Shown one piece after another: positions 6,703 through 15,217 of a DNA stretch of 23,311 bases. A program made the translations under genes and the position numbers. Within the stretch, counting starts at the first letter, position 1. Each line of letters begins with the position of its first letter. The stretch covers positions 1 to 23,311 of IMG/VR virus record IMGVR_UViG_3300027082_000007, one strand, 5' to 3'. This stretch comes from a virus. Under the pieces are notes generated by a model. It had not been told where the DNA came from, ran no database searches, and saw only the letters and a program-made list of their open reading frames with translations.

Positions 6703-7455
6703 TTAATATTTATAAGTTATTTTAAAATCTGTTTGAGTAGTTAAATTATTAAACTCATACACTTTATAGATTTGATCTGTACCATCTAACATAGAAAAGG
6801 TCTCATCAGTTTCAGTAAAATCACCTATAATTTCAAATCCGTTAGAATCTAATATAGAGCTTAATGAACCATAACTAGCAGGATAAGCAAAATAATATAC
6901 TTCAGATGAAGGGGATTCATAAACTACTTTATTAGATTTAGACTCAATAAGTTTAGTTAGGTTTTGTACCTCAGATGGAGTTAAACCTGGAGCACCAGTA
7001 CCATGATAATAAGGGTAAACAAAATTGTAACTTTCAGAGTCACTTACAGTTTGAGTACCATCACTAACATCTACACGATAAGTTGTATTTGAAGAAACTC
7101 CAGTGCTATCTGTATAAGTTTCAGTACCACCAGAAGCTGAAGGACTAGATACCACATGTATAGATGAGCCATCCCTAAAAAATTCAACTGAAGTTATATC
7201 ATTAGTATTTTTAGTTGTATTAGCTGATAAATCTACAGACGTAATGTTATCACCATATTCCCTTAAGCTATTTGTAGGTGTAACACTCAAATTAACAGAT
7301 GGAGCTATATAAGGATATAAAAGCTGATCAAACATTTGAGTCATAGTTTCATCGCTAAAAGTATCACCAGATTCTATACCCCCTAAATCTTGAGGTACTG
7401 GAGTACTGTTAGTATATGTTTGTTGGCTTACTTGTATTAACCTATTACTGCTCAT
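6703..7455 (-). CDS. Tail protein with Ig-like domain (250 aa)
   Basis: The product has 250 residues. The N-terminus (about 12-52) carries PVPQDLGGIESGDTF and MFDQLLYPYIAP, a pattern I recognise from proteins encoded beside fibres in many phages, where it probably attaches the protein to the tail or a fibre. Residues about 53-150 form an Ig-like beta region (VNLSVTPTNSLREYGDNIT ... VEFFRDGSSI ... NTTYRVDVSDGTQTV). A C-terminal domain of about 100 residues starts with GAPGLTPSEVQNLTKLIESK and ends in beta strands. It starts inside the stop of the glycosyltransferase gene (ATGA), so the two are translationally coupled. An AAGGAG precedes the start by 9 nt but is also the Leu-Arg-Arg coding of the upstream gene. 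Likely a structural tail accessory protein; ligand unknown. Confidence 0.7.
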   Translation of the reverse strand: MSSNRLIQVSQQTYTNSTPVPQDLGGIESGDTFSDETMTQMFDQLLYPYIAPSVNLSVTPTNSLREYGDNITSVDLSANTTKNTNDITSVEFFRDGSSIHVVSSPSASGGTETYTDSTGVSSNTTYRVDVSDGTQTVSDSESYNFVYPYYHGTGAPGLTPSEVQNLTKLIESKSNKVVYESPSSEVYYFAYPASYGSLSSILDSNGFEIIGDFTETDETFSMLDGTDQIYKVYEFNNLTTQTDFKITYKY

Positions 7456-8039
7456 ACTTTATATCTCCTTAAATAATTTCTATAACTAAATACCCTATCA
7501 ACCCATTTTATATTTTCTTCACCAGCTTCTTGAATTAAATTTTTTAAATAATCATATTCTTCAGCATATAATCTTTCATTTTCCCATTTAATATGTTTAT
7601 ATTTTGAAGGTACAACTATTTGAGCTGTATCAATATACGCTGGCTTTATATATTTAATATCAAATTTTTTAATTCTCCTTTTCCTACTGGCTGAAAACTG
7701 ATTAAATATTAATATAGTATTTTCATCACCATAGGTTTCTATTTTCTCTAAAAGCTTTGAATGTACTAGATTATCATCATCTAAATAATAAATCCATTTC
7801 CCTTCAGCTAATTCTAAACCTTTATTTCTCTGATCACTCCCATAAGCATAACCACCTTTTTGATGTACTAATTTAATAGGAACAAAATCTTCATAAAGTT
7901 TAATTCTGCTATCAATACTATCAGAATCATATACAATAATCCATTCAACTTCATTACTCCCCATTTCTAATATAGACCTATACATTGCAGGGAGATTCAT
8001 TGGTCTTGTACAAGGAGTTATTATACTTAATTTAAACAT
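7452..8039 (-). CDS. Small family-2 (GT-A fold) glycosyltransferase (195 aa)
   Basis: The product is a 195-residue GT-A-fold glycosyltransferase. It starts FKLSIITPCTRPMNLPAMYRS, the usual nucleotide-binding opening of family 2. It has EWIIVYDSD at 32-40, RNKGLELAEGKWIYYLDDDN at 71-90 with the metal-binding DDD at 87-89, and DTAQIVVP later. Enzymes of this kind transfer a sugar from a nucleotide-sugar donor; donor and acceptor cannot be read here. At 195 residues it is short for the family and has no membrane segment. It is locked into the fibre operon: TAA T ATG after the 1026-aa fibre, and its stop overlaps the next start (ATGA). It is the only gene here ending in TGA. The position suggests sugar modification of a fibre or other virion protein, but modification of host surface glycans is also possible. 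Confidence 0.85.
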   Translation of the reverse strand: MFKLSIITPCTRPMNLPAMYRSILEMGSNEVEWIIVYDSDSIDSRIKLYEDFVPIKLVHQKGGYAYGSDQRNKGLELAEGKWIYYLDDDNLVHSKLLEKIETYGDENTILIFNQFSASRKRRIKKFDIKYIKPAYIDTAQIVVPSKYKHIKWENERLYAEEYDYLKNLIQEAGEENIKWVDRVFSYRNYLRRYKV

Positions 8040-8040
8040 A

Positions 8041-11000
8041 TTACCAAGCTATATTCAACCTATTTACAAAAATATTTGAACTCCCACTAGTAGCATCATA
8101 ACTTCCTACCATACTATCAGACATCCAAAAAAATCTTACTTTATCAGTAGTAACACGCTTAACTTTACTTACAATACAATTATTTCCATAAGTATCGTGT
8201 TTAAAAGAACCTGATACTGGAATAGACTCATTTACAGATAATAATGAACTGAAAGCACTAAATACTTCATCTTCTGTAGGCTCAAATAAATCATCAATAG
8301 AATTATGATAATTATTTACTAAATTATACCATTGGTTTCCGTTATAATAATACAATCCATCAGGATCTGAAGAATGGTTCTTTAATCTCATTATATACCC
8401 TTCAAAAGGATTTGAATTGTAAGTAGAACTATCAACAAACTGTAAAGTATTATCCAATGTCATATAATTATCTCCTACAGTAAACACTTGCTGAGTACCA
8501 TAGCCTGTAGTAGATTTCAACCTGATATCACTGTATGATTCTACTTGAAAATCAGCATACCCTGCCCAGCTGTATGTCTTAAGTAAGATACCAAGATTAT
8601 CTTTACCTATACTAAATTGGTCTGCATAATCTCCTCCTCCTGTATCGGCACCAAATTTAATCCAATCAAACGCTGGCCAACCGTCATATGTTTCTGTACT
8701 TTTAATCTTAAATAAAGTAGTATCTTCAGCAGAAACATTGTAACCAAAAGTATTTAAACTATCATCCCATACTAATCCTGTACCACCAAAACTACCACCA
8801 TTGTTATATTGAACTTGACCATCAGTACCACCCGGTGAACCACTACCAGAAGGAGCATCAGTCAGCTCGATAGCATCTCCAGCAGAATTCACTTTTAACC
8901 ATTTATCTGCTGTAAGTGAAGGAAAATTACTAAGTTCAGAAATATTATGATTAGAAAGTACAGTAAGATCATTAGGGACATCCATTACTACTTGATTACT
9001 ACTGTCATTATAACTAGTAGAAATATTAGTATGGTTAGTATGATTAATTAGTGGTGCCGCATAATCTTGAACTTCTTCTTGTGATAATTGTGTATTATCA
9101 GTTGCATATCTACCATCTAAATTAGTTGATATACTAGCTAAACCTTCGGTTCTATCTAATGTTAAATCACCACTAGCACTATCAAATGATATTAAATTTA
9201 CTACACCATCAGCTGAACCACTACTCCCACCTAAATCTGTTAAATCATAAGGTTCTTCTATAGCTATAGTAGCTTGACCATTATATTCTATTAAAACTGA
9301 TTGTATAATGTCAGATTCTGGTTTAGTGCCTGTTACTTTACCTGCAGTATCTTGAGATAGAAAATAGTACTCACCAGCAACTAATGAAGAACTAATATCA
9401 TCTGTTAAAGAACTTGAATCTATTAAACCTGTTTGATATAAATAAAAATTATCATCGTCTATCTTAACAGCAAAATGTGTAGCACACGTATCAGCTGAAT
9501 TTGCTTGAGCTTTAACCCAATTTGTACCGTTAAAATAAATAAAATGACCATCAAAGCCATGACTTGTTTGGTTTACTTCTGGTACTGTATTTGCACTTCC
9601 ACCTGATGTAAAACTAACCCAAGAGCTACCATCATACCCTTCAAAATCTGAACCAGTCCACCTAATAGTACCTGATACATTACTTGTGGAATCCCCTATT
9701 TGTATACCATTGTTTAGAGTTAATGAATCAAAAGTAGGTGTACCATCAGTGTGTAATGCAGTTAATTGAGCATTAGTATCATGCAATGCATTATAAACAG
9801 ATTCTGATACATGGTATAAATCAGCACTACCATATAAATCAGTTAAATTATTATGACTAGATACACCTGATATTGTGAAAGGTATATCAAATGCTGATTG
9901 AACTATACCAGTATCTTCACCTTTCTCTATAATAATACGGCCTACTAATATTGAATGAAACTTAATAATATCAGGCACATCACCCCTAGGTTGGGCTTCT
10001 TGAGCATCTGTTAATTTGTTATATTGCTCATCATGCATTATATAACATGCAGCTTTAACAGTATTATTCTCAATTGCCCTATATACCCATACTATAGTAT
10101 AACGATTATTATTTAAAGTAGCTAGACCAGTTGTAGGGTTATATTGTGTATTATTATATTGTGTAGTAGTATCATCACGTTGCCATGTAGCACCGTCATA
10201 GTAATAAAAACACCACGTATCTACTGTAGAATCAAAAGCTTCAATACCTATTCTTTGAGCACCTTGCCATATATAACCACTACTTATAGATACATTACGG
10301 GTACCAAATTCTGATATATTCAAACCCTTTTCACGCTCAAACCTATATATGAATATATCCTTCTTGTGTAACCTATTTACAAGACCATTAGCTAAATGAT
10401 CCCAATCTAGTTGCCTTTGTACTGTATTATTTTCAGCATAAAAAGTATATATAGGTACTTCATCAGATTCACTAATTACAGTTTGACCTGTACCTATTTT
10501 ATATTTAGGTGAACCACTATCATAAGCTGCATATACAAAATTTGTTTCTGCATCTGTAAAACTTAAGGTAGCTTCAGGTATAGTATACTCATATATACTA
10601 CCAGTAAAATCTGGTGTAGTAAATAACCTAACATCAGCTGTACCTACAGTAACAGTACCATCACCATTATCAGTAAATGTTGGTTTATCAGCAGCAATAC
10701 CTGTACTATTAAACTGTGAATGATACCATGATATAATATTATCCATATAGTTTATAGTATCCCTAGCAGAATCATGTAATCTGCGTATTTGAGATACAGA
10801 TAAACCTATATGACCACCAGTAAGCTCTGATACAAACCCAATCATATCTTGATAAGGGGCTTTAAAAGAAGCTTCAGAATACTGCTGACCTTCGTTTATA
10901 TCATATACTTCAACCGTATTAGTACCAGAGTCAATTATATCTACAATCTTATATAAATAACCCAAGTAATCAACTAAATAAAGGCCGGTATTTAGAGTAC

Positions 11001-11121
11001 CAGCCCCTTTATCATTTAAGTTCTTAACAGGTAAAGTACACTCATAATAATGAGCACCAGTTGAAGATAAGCTTACATCTTGTATTTTAGTTTCCCAGCT
11101 TATGTTAGGTACATATATCAT
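8041..11121 (-). CDS. Large tail fibre / tail hub protein (1026 aa)
   Basis: The product is 1026 residues, the longest in the window. Residues about 1-145 form an N-terminal attachment domain ending in GHIGLSVSQIRRLHDSARDT and a NYMDNIISWYHSQF helix. Residues about 145-400 are a beta-rich segment beginning PTFTDNGDGTVTVG, a common opening of phage baseplate and fibre domains. The rest is a chain of fibre modules, including a YYFLSQDTAGKVTG segment and the widespread GGTDGQVQYNNGGSFGG motif at about 764-780, ending in a beta-rich tip. No enzyme motif is evident. A SDIRLKS string late in the protein resembles the S74 cleavage site, but no chaperone follows. It is coupled to the collagen-like gene upstream and the glycosyltransferase downstream through TAATATG junctions. 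Probably the main tail fibre or a tail-hub/fibre fusion. Confidence 0.8.
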   Translation of the reverse strand: MIYVPNISWETKIQDVSLSSTGAHYYECTLPVKNLNDKGAGTLNTGLYLVDYLGYLYKIVDIIDSGTNTVEVYDINEGQQYSEASFKAPYQDMIGFVSELTGGHIGLSVSQIRRLHDSARDTINYMDNIISWYHSQFNSTGIAADKPTFTDNGDGTVTVGTADVRLFTTPDFTGSIYEYTIPEATLSFTDAETNFVYAAYDSGSPKYKIGTGQTVISESDEVPIYTFYAENNTVQRQLDWDHLANGLVNRLHKKDIFIYRFEREKGLNISEFGTRNVSISSGYIWQGAQRIGIEAFDSTVDTWCFYYYDGATWQRDDTTTQYNNTQYNPTTGLATLNNNRYTIVWVYRAIENNTVKAACYIMHDEQYNKLTDAQEAQPRGDVPDIIKFHSILVGRIIIEKGEDTGIVQSAFDIPFTISGVSSHNNLTDLYGSADLYHVSESVYNALHDTNAQLTALHTDGTPTFDSLTLNNGIQIGDSTSNVSGTIRWTGSDFEGYDGSSWVSFTSGGSANTVPEVNQTSHGFDGHFIYFNGTNWVKAQANSADTCATHFAVKIDDDNFYLYQTGLIDSSSLTDDISSSLVAGEYYFLSQDTAGKVTGTKPESDIIQSVLIEYNGQATIAIEEPYDLTDLGGSSGSADGVVNLISFDSASGDLTLDRTEGLASISTNLDGRYATDNTQLSQEEVQDYAAPLINHTNHTNISTSYNDSSNQVVMDVPNDLTVLSNHNISELSNFPSLTADKWLKVNSAGDAIELTDAPSGSGSPGGTDGQVQYNNGGSFGGTGLVWDDSLNTFGYNVSAEDTTLFKIKSTETYDGWPAFDWIKFGADTGGGDYADQFSIGKDNLGILLKTYSWAGYADFQVESYSDIRLKSTTGYGTQQVFTVGDNYMTLDNTLQFVDSSTYNSNPFEGYIMRLKNHSSDPDGLYYYNGNQWYNLVNNYHNSIDDLFEPTEDEVFSAFSSLLSVNESIPVSGSFKHDTYGNNCIVSKVKRVTTDKVRFFWMSDSMVGSYDATSGSSNIFVNRLNIAW

Positions 11122-11122
11122 A

Positions 11123-12601
11123 TTAAGCGAATATTAGGTGTATTTTTAGGGTATATACTTCAGTTGTTAATGAAGCTAATTCTACTTTACCATTTGTAAC
11201 ATCATTTGCTAATTTAGTATATGCTGCATCGCCTACTAAGCTTACATATATATCTGGACTTGTAGTTGATTTATACATAACCCTAGCCTCAAATACTGGC
11301 TTAGGATTGCCGCTTGAATCGGTTATATCATGATTTATAATGAGGTCATCAGGATTGTCTTGAGTAACACCACCAGCTGAACCATCAGTTAATGTCCAAC
11401 CTTCTGGATATTGATCTGAAGTTATATTTGCTACACGTTGTGTGGTAGTAGCATATGCTGGTAATTCAACTTCAAATACTTTACCACGTTCAGTCTCTTC
11501 TTGACTATAAGGTACACCAGATAGATTTAAATTCCATGAGCTGTAAGTACCAGTACCACGTTTATGTGTTATAACTAAATCTATAGTAGTACCACCAGTA
11601 TAATTATCTACTTCAGCATAAAACCTATTACTATTTGTATTAGCTACAACTATAATTTGGCCAGCTGTATAACTCATACCATCATCAGCTATATTAACTG
11701 TAATAGTTGAACCAACTGTAATAGTATCTAAGTTTATAGAATCTGAACTAGTGGTAGTATATACAGCACCAGTGAGTGTAGTTATATTAGACCATGTTGA
11801 TTCACCTGCAGTTTTATAATATATATCATTTGTATTAGTATCAATATAGTTGACATTATATGCCCTTACAGATGAATCAGTTGGGGAGCCTGTACCATAT
11901 ATCCATGCATCACCATTTTCAACTAATGTCTGCCAAGCTGTACCATCATATACATATGACCTACCTTCAGTTGTATTATAATAAGCATCATTTTCTGATG
12001 GACTACTAGGAGCTGAAGCATAACTACCTAGCCAATTAATTGATACACCGTCTGCACCATCTGCACCTGCAGGGCCAGTATCACCAGTGTCGCCAGTATC
12101 ACCTTTAATATTACCTATGACAGTCCAAGAACCTGATTGATTCTCATACAAGTCATAATTATCTGTATTGATGTATAAATCACCATCATTACCACCAGAA
12201 GGGGCACCAGAAGCTGCAGAAATAGTATTACCATCTGTACCATCAGCCCCAGCTGCACCATCTATACCATCAGCACCATTAGTAACTACAAAATCTTTAA
12301 TTGTACTATCGGTATACGTAATCCTATAAGTGTCAGTAGAACCCGCATCACCAGGTGTATCATTACCATCACTATCTGATAAAAATACTATAGATGTTAT
12401 ACCACGGCCATCTTCACCAGCTGGACCTTGTTCGCCAGATACATCACCAGTAGCTGAATAATATGAAATATCCCACTCATATGATGGGACATAATTAGAC
12501 TGATACTCAACTGACTGATTTATTTCATCAATATCAACAGTTGAAGTTACAGTTTTATAATCATAATTTGGCTCATTAGTCTTAATTACTGTAACACTCA
12601 T
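11123..12601 (-). CDS. Collagen-like tail fibre protein (492 aa)
   Basis: The product is 492 residues. Three Gly-X-Y stretches are visible: about residues 56-67 (GEQGPAGEDGRG), 109-125 (GADGIDGAAGADGTDG) and 167-185 (GDTGDTGDTGPAGADGADG). Such stretches form trimeric collagen-like rods in phage fibres. Between and after them are two short fibre modules of the type GD.Y.NT....Y....G.W (140-163 and 204-224), then a C-terminal beta-rich domain of about 250 residues (to KIHLIFA). The N-terminus (MSVTVIKTNEPNYDYKTVTS) likely attaches to the virion. The start overlaps the end of the 170-aa gene by 20 nt. Probably a trimeric fibre or a connector for the larger fibre encoded next. Only the collagen-like character is certain. 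Confidence 0.82.
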   Translation of the reverse strand: MSVTVIKTNEPNYDYKTVTSTVDIDEINQSVEYQSNYVPSYEWDISYYSATGDVSGEQGPAGEDGRGITSIVFLSDSDGNDTPGDAGSTDTYRITYTDSTIKDFVVTNGADGIDGAAGADGTDGNTISAASGAPSGGNDGDLYINTDNYDLYENQSGSWTVIGNIKGDTGDTGDTGPAGADGADGVSINWLGSYASAPSSPSENDAYYNTTEGRSYVYDGTAWQTLVENGDAWIYGTGSPTDSSVRAYNVNYIDTNTNDIYYKTAGESTWSNITTLTGAVYTTTSSDSINLDTITVGSTITVNIADDGMSYTAGQIIVVANTNSNRFYAEVDNYTGGTTIDLVITHKRGTGTYSSWNLNLSGVPYSQEETERGKVFEVELPAYATTTQRVANITSDQYPEGWTLTDGSAGGVTQDNPDDLIINHDITDSSGNPKPVFEARVMYKSTTSPDIYVSLVGDAAYTKLANDVTNGKVELASLTTEVYTLKIHLIFA

Positions 12602-13094
12602 TTATATAGGGGTTTTTGCATAACCTCTGTAGTGAGGCTAATATAGTTTTAATCTCACTTATTTGACCGGCAGCTGCTGAATATTCCATTGACTTCAGGT
12701 AGGTGTACATGAAAATAGCACGTTGTACTTTCTTATTACTGCACACATTACAGTTGTGTACATCAGGGATTAACCTTAGTATATTGTATACACAATACCT
12801 AACATTGTAGTCTAATAGTGTATTATAAGCCACTGCATCTTCATTGTCTGCATTGTAGTCTGCTTTATATACACCATCTGAAAACTTATCTGTAGACTGC
12901 CCAACATCACTTGGTTTAACATCAACAGACTCATCCCCAGGTGTAGACCAGCTAGATATATCTATACTATAACTAGAATCACCAAATGTAATAGATAATG
13001 TAGCACCTGTAAGATCTGTACCATCATCTGATACATCTGAAATACGCAGCGTCTCACCGTTATCAATTTGTTCAAAATCTAATTTTAATGCCAT
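12582..13094 (-). CDS. Conserved virion-region protein with Cys motif (170 aa)
   Basis: The product has 170 residues in two halves. The N-terminal half (1-75) is beta-rich (TDLTGATLSITFGDSSYSID) and resembles a small virion-attached domain. The C-terminal half is helical and carries Cys101, His113, Cys115, Cys118, Cys159 and Cys167, with HNCNVCSN at 113-120. The spacing would allow a metal site or disulfides. I recognise the C-terminal pattern (C..C, then a helical repeat ending LC.....C) from proteins near tail and neck genes of Bacteroidota phages, without a known function. It is the first gene after the terminator at 13111-13141 and has an A-rich leader (ATTTAAATAAAGCGAT). It may therefore open a new transcript for the fibre block, though no promoter is evident. 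Confidence 0.65.
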   Translation of the reverse strand: MALKLDFEQIDNGETLRISDVSDDGTDLTGATLSITFGDSSYSIDISSWSTPGDESVDVKPSDVGQSTDKFSDGVYKADYNADNEDAVAYNTLLDYNVRYCVYNILRLIPDVHNCNVCSNKKVQRAIFMYTYLKSMEYSAAAGQISEIKTILASLQRLCKNPYINECYSN

Positions 13095-13110
13095 ATCGCT
13101 TTATTTAAAT

Positions 13111-13141
13111 AAAAAAGGGCAGGGTGCTATACCCCACCCTT
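13111..13141 (-). terminator. Intrinsic terminator after 342-aa virion gene
   Basis: On the minus strand the sequence forms an 11-bp stem, AAGGGTGGGGT / ACCCTGCCCTT with two G-T pairs, and a 5-nt loop. The 3' arm runs into six T and then further A/T-rich sequence. It lies 24 nt after the stop of the 342-aa gene and 17 nt before the next start. It is the best intrinsic terminator in the window and probably marks the end of the head-gene transcript or protects its mRNA. Confidence 0.8.
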
Positions 13142-13164
13142 ATATTTTACAGGTTAATTAACTA

Positions 13165-14193
13165 TTAACTAAAAGATACATTAGCAAATCCTTTAGGCAA
13201 TGAAGCCATCCAGGGGTTCAATACAGCCGTTACTGAATCATGTCCTGCAGACGGAGATGTACTAGTTTGATCTGCACCATTAGGTAAATAGATTTCAGTA
13301 GTAAGAGGTTGAGTCTTCTCATACTGATTATCAGCAGCAATGTAAGGAGCCATATGCTCAATTACAATTGTATCATACCAAGTATCAGTGTCTACATCAA
13401 GAGTAGGCTTAATAATTGGGAAATATGTACGATTAGTAACACCTTCATAACTCTGTGCATGCTTTTCTTTATCACGTACCAGCAAGGGGTTACCGTTACC
13501 AGGATGTGCTTGGGTATTATAGGTAATATCAACATCATCAAAATTCTTAGAAGTCAAGAAAACTTCAAAATTAACTTGGTGATATTCATCAATAGCATCC
13601 TTAGTATCATCTGCTACAGCTTTACCTGTGATTACTAGGTCATTACTGCCGTCTTCACTAGCAGTAACACGTGAGGGCTTAGTATTATTAATACGCTTAA
13701 CAAAGTCATCTACCAATGTAGCAGTAGTTCCATCACTAGAAATTACCCTAAAATCTTGGGCAAATTGTCCAGGATGTACTTCTACGTCAGTATAAACAAC
13801 TCGAATAACATATTCTTCCCCTTCAGTAGGACTAAAGCTAGAAGCAGTTTCAAGGTCAATAGTAGCTTTACGTTCAGTAGCAGAACCATCAGTATCTAGA
13901 CCACGATAACCACTTACAAATTTACCCTTAATAGGGTTGGACCATTTAATCTTACGGATACCTGTAACTTCAGTTCCATCAGGCAAAGTTACATCATAAG
14001 TTTCACCAGTTCCTACACCAATATAAATTGTATCAGCATCGGAAATGGTAGAACTAGCAGAAAGCAACGAACCATGCCCATCAGTTACGAATACCTCACC
14101 TTCAGCCAAATTTTGACTAGCAGTTGCGGTGATATCGAGATTTTCTGTGCGAGCGATGTCCTTACCAATTAATACACTATTTACTCGTCTCAT
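13165..14193 (-). CDS. Probable abundant virion protein (342 aa)
   Basis: The product is a 342-residue, beta-rich protein with no membrane segment or enzyme motif. The N-terminus (MRRVNSVLIGKDIARTENLD) is followed by DITATASQNLAEGEVFVTDG, a start resembling phage capsid-decoration or tail-tube-like proteins. Later parts include VHPGQFAQDFRVI, TYFPIIKPTLDVDTDTWYDT and a C-terminal NPWMASLPKGFANVSF. Its mRNA is followed by the strongest terminator in the window, and the capsid gene is also followed by a hairpin. This hints that both products are made in large amounts. In a short-tailed phage a capsid-associated or head-fibre role is more likely than a tail-tube role. I do not recognise the family firmly; structural role by position and composition. 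Confidence 0.7.
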   Translation of the reverse strand: MRRVNSVLIGKDIARTENLDITATASQNLAEGEVFVTDGHGSLLSASSTISDADTIYIGVGTGETYDVTLPDGTEVTGIRKIKWSNPIKGKFVSGYRGLDTDGSATERKATIDLETASSFSPTEGEEYVIRVVYTDVEVHPGQFAQDFRVISSDGTTATLVDDFVKRINNTKPSRVTASEDGSNDLVITGKAVADDTKDAIDEYHQVNFEVFLTSKNFDDVDITYNTQAHPGNGNPLLVRDKEKHAQSYEGVTNRTYFPIIKPTLDVDTDTWYDTIVIEHMAPYIAADNQYEKTQPLTTEIYLPNGADQTSTSPSAGHDSVTAVLNPWMASLPKGFANVSFS

Positions 14194-14224
14194 TTTATAT
14201 AAATTTTATTTGTACTCACTTATT

Positions 14225-15217
14225 TTATTCACTTTCTCTTTCTTCGATAGTATGGGTTTGATACCTCGGATTCCCGGTATTCTCTAACATCATGTTAGCA
14301 GCTTCTTTAATTATTTCGTCGTGTACCATCTGAGGTAGATCTATAGTCTTTCTAACTTCACCACTAGTTGTTGTGAAATCAGTTTCAGATGTACCAACGA
14401 AAGTATCTCCAGGATTATAATCAGTACCATTATATTCAACAGTACCTTTAGTTACATCATAAAGTACACCTTCCTCAATATTACCATTAGTTACTTTATT
14501 GATAGAAACTTCCTGTGGAGACTTCAAATATTTTAAATAATAGTGTGTAATACCATATTCACCATCTGTAGTAAGTATAACTTGATCTTGAGTAAATAAC
14601 CTTAAAGGCTTAGCTTGTTTGTTATAAAATATATATTCACTATATGGATTTGATAATTGAAAAGTATAATAGTCTGAAGTAGTTTCAGTTATACCTTGCC
14701 TCTTTGTGGTACATTCATACACACTAGGAGTACTGCTGGATTCTATATTATAGTTGCCTGCAGTAGCTTCAAAATAATCCCCATCTGAATACTCAGTACC
14801 ATCATGGGAAATAGTGCCACCTTCAACTTTATACCACGTACCTGCAGTTAAATTAGAATTCCCTGTTGACTCTGTAGCAGTTGGGTATACAATCTGCACC
14901 TCCTCACTGATAGTGAACCAGTAAGAAGATGGAAGAGAAGCTTTATAAACATTAGGTCTATCGAAGTCTTCAGTACCCCTTGTAACAGATATTGATGTAG
15001 TGCCAACTAAAGTACGTAGATCATCGATCCTTTTTTGATGTTGTTCAAAAGCTTCTCCCTTAACACCCGAACCACTAAACTTTCTTTTAACTTTTTCTCT
15101 TATAGCAGAATTAAGCCAATAATCATATTCTTCAGGCCTAAACCCAACAGAGTCGAGAGAATCTGTTTTGTCAATTTCATATTTAACAGCTGTATGTAAA
15201 CCTAAAACAGTAGCCAT
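14225..15217 (-). CDS. Connector/ring-type head-tail protein with duplicated beta module (330 aa)
   Basis: The product has 330 residues. Helical ends bracket beta-rich inserts: the N-terminal helices include RPEEYDYWLNSAIREKVKRK and FEQHQKRIDDLRTLVG, and the C-terminal helix includes MVHDEIIKEAANMMLENTGN. This bundle-plus-insert layout is that of phage adaptor proteins that attach below the portal. Residues 122-162 and 246-286 are two copies of a 41-residue beta module (Y.V..GT....GT.Y..GD.F). A further beta segment lies between them (about 165-240). The stop of the previous gene and this start share a base (TAATG), so the two are coupled. Position two genes after the capsid protein agrees with a neck role. 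Assignment rests on architecture and context, not a confirmed homologue. Confidence 0.65.
   Translation of the reverse strand: MATVLGLHTAVKYEIDKTDSLDSVGFRPEEYDYWLNSAIREKVKRKFSGSGVKGEAFEQHQKRIDDLRTLVGTTSISVTRGTEDFDRPNVYKASLPSSYWFTISEEVQIVYPTATESTGNSNLTAGTWYKVEGGTISHDGTEYSDGDYFEATAGNYNIESSSTPSVYECTTKRQGITETTSDYYTFQLSNPYSEYIFYNKQAKPLRLFTQDQVILTTDGEYGITHYYLKYLKSPQEVSINKVTNGNIEEGVLYDVTKGTVEYNGTDYNPGDTFVGTSETDFTTTSGEVRKTIDLPQMVHDEIIKEAANMMLENTGNPRYQTHTIEERESE
14360..14482 (-). repeat. Beta module, second copy, in connector-type gene
   Basis: Residues 246-286 of the 330-aa protein. Ungapped alignment with residues 122-162 gives 14 identities in 41, including GT, GT.Y and GD.F at matching places. 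The two copies are 124 residues apart. Confidence 0.75.
14732..14854 (-). repeat. Beta module, first copy, in connector-type gene
   Basis: Residues 122-162 of the 330-aa protein, the partner of residues 246-286. The shared pattern is Y.V..GT....GT.Y..GD.F, a small beta unit also seen in other phage virion proteins. Confidence 0.75.

Noticed and set aside
7456-7470. AAGGAG before the 250-aa gene as a true Shine-Dalgarno site
   Set aside because: The bases encode the Leu-Arg-Arg end of the glycosyltransferase, and nearly all other starts here lack such sites. A similar GGAGG before the 5031 start is also coding. Possible but unproven.
8041-8838. SDIRLKS string near the end of the 1026-aa fibre as a second S74 cleavage site
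   Set aside because: The essential following parts (GV.AQ...P.LV and a terminal coiled coil) are missing, so there is no chaperone domain.
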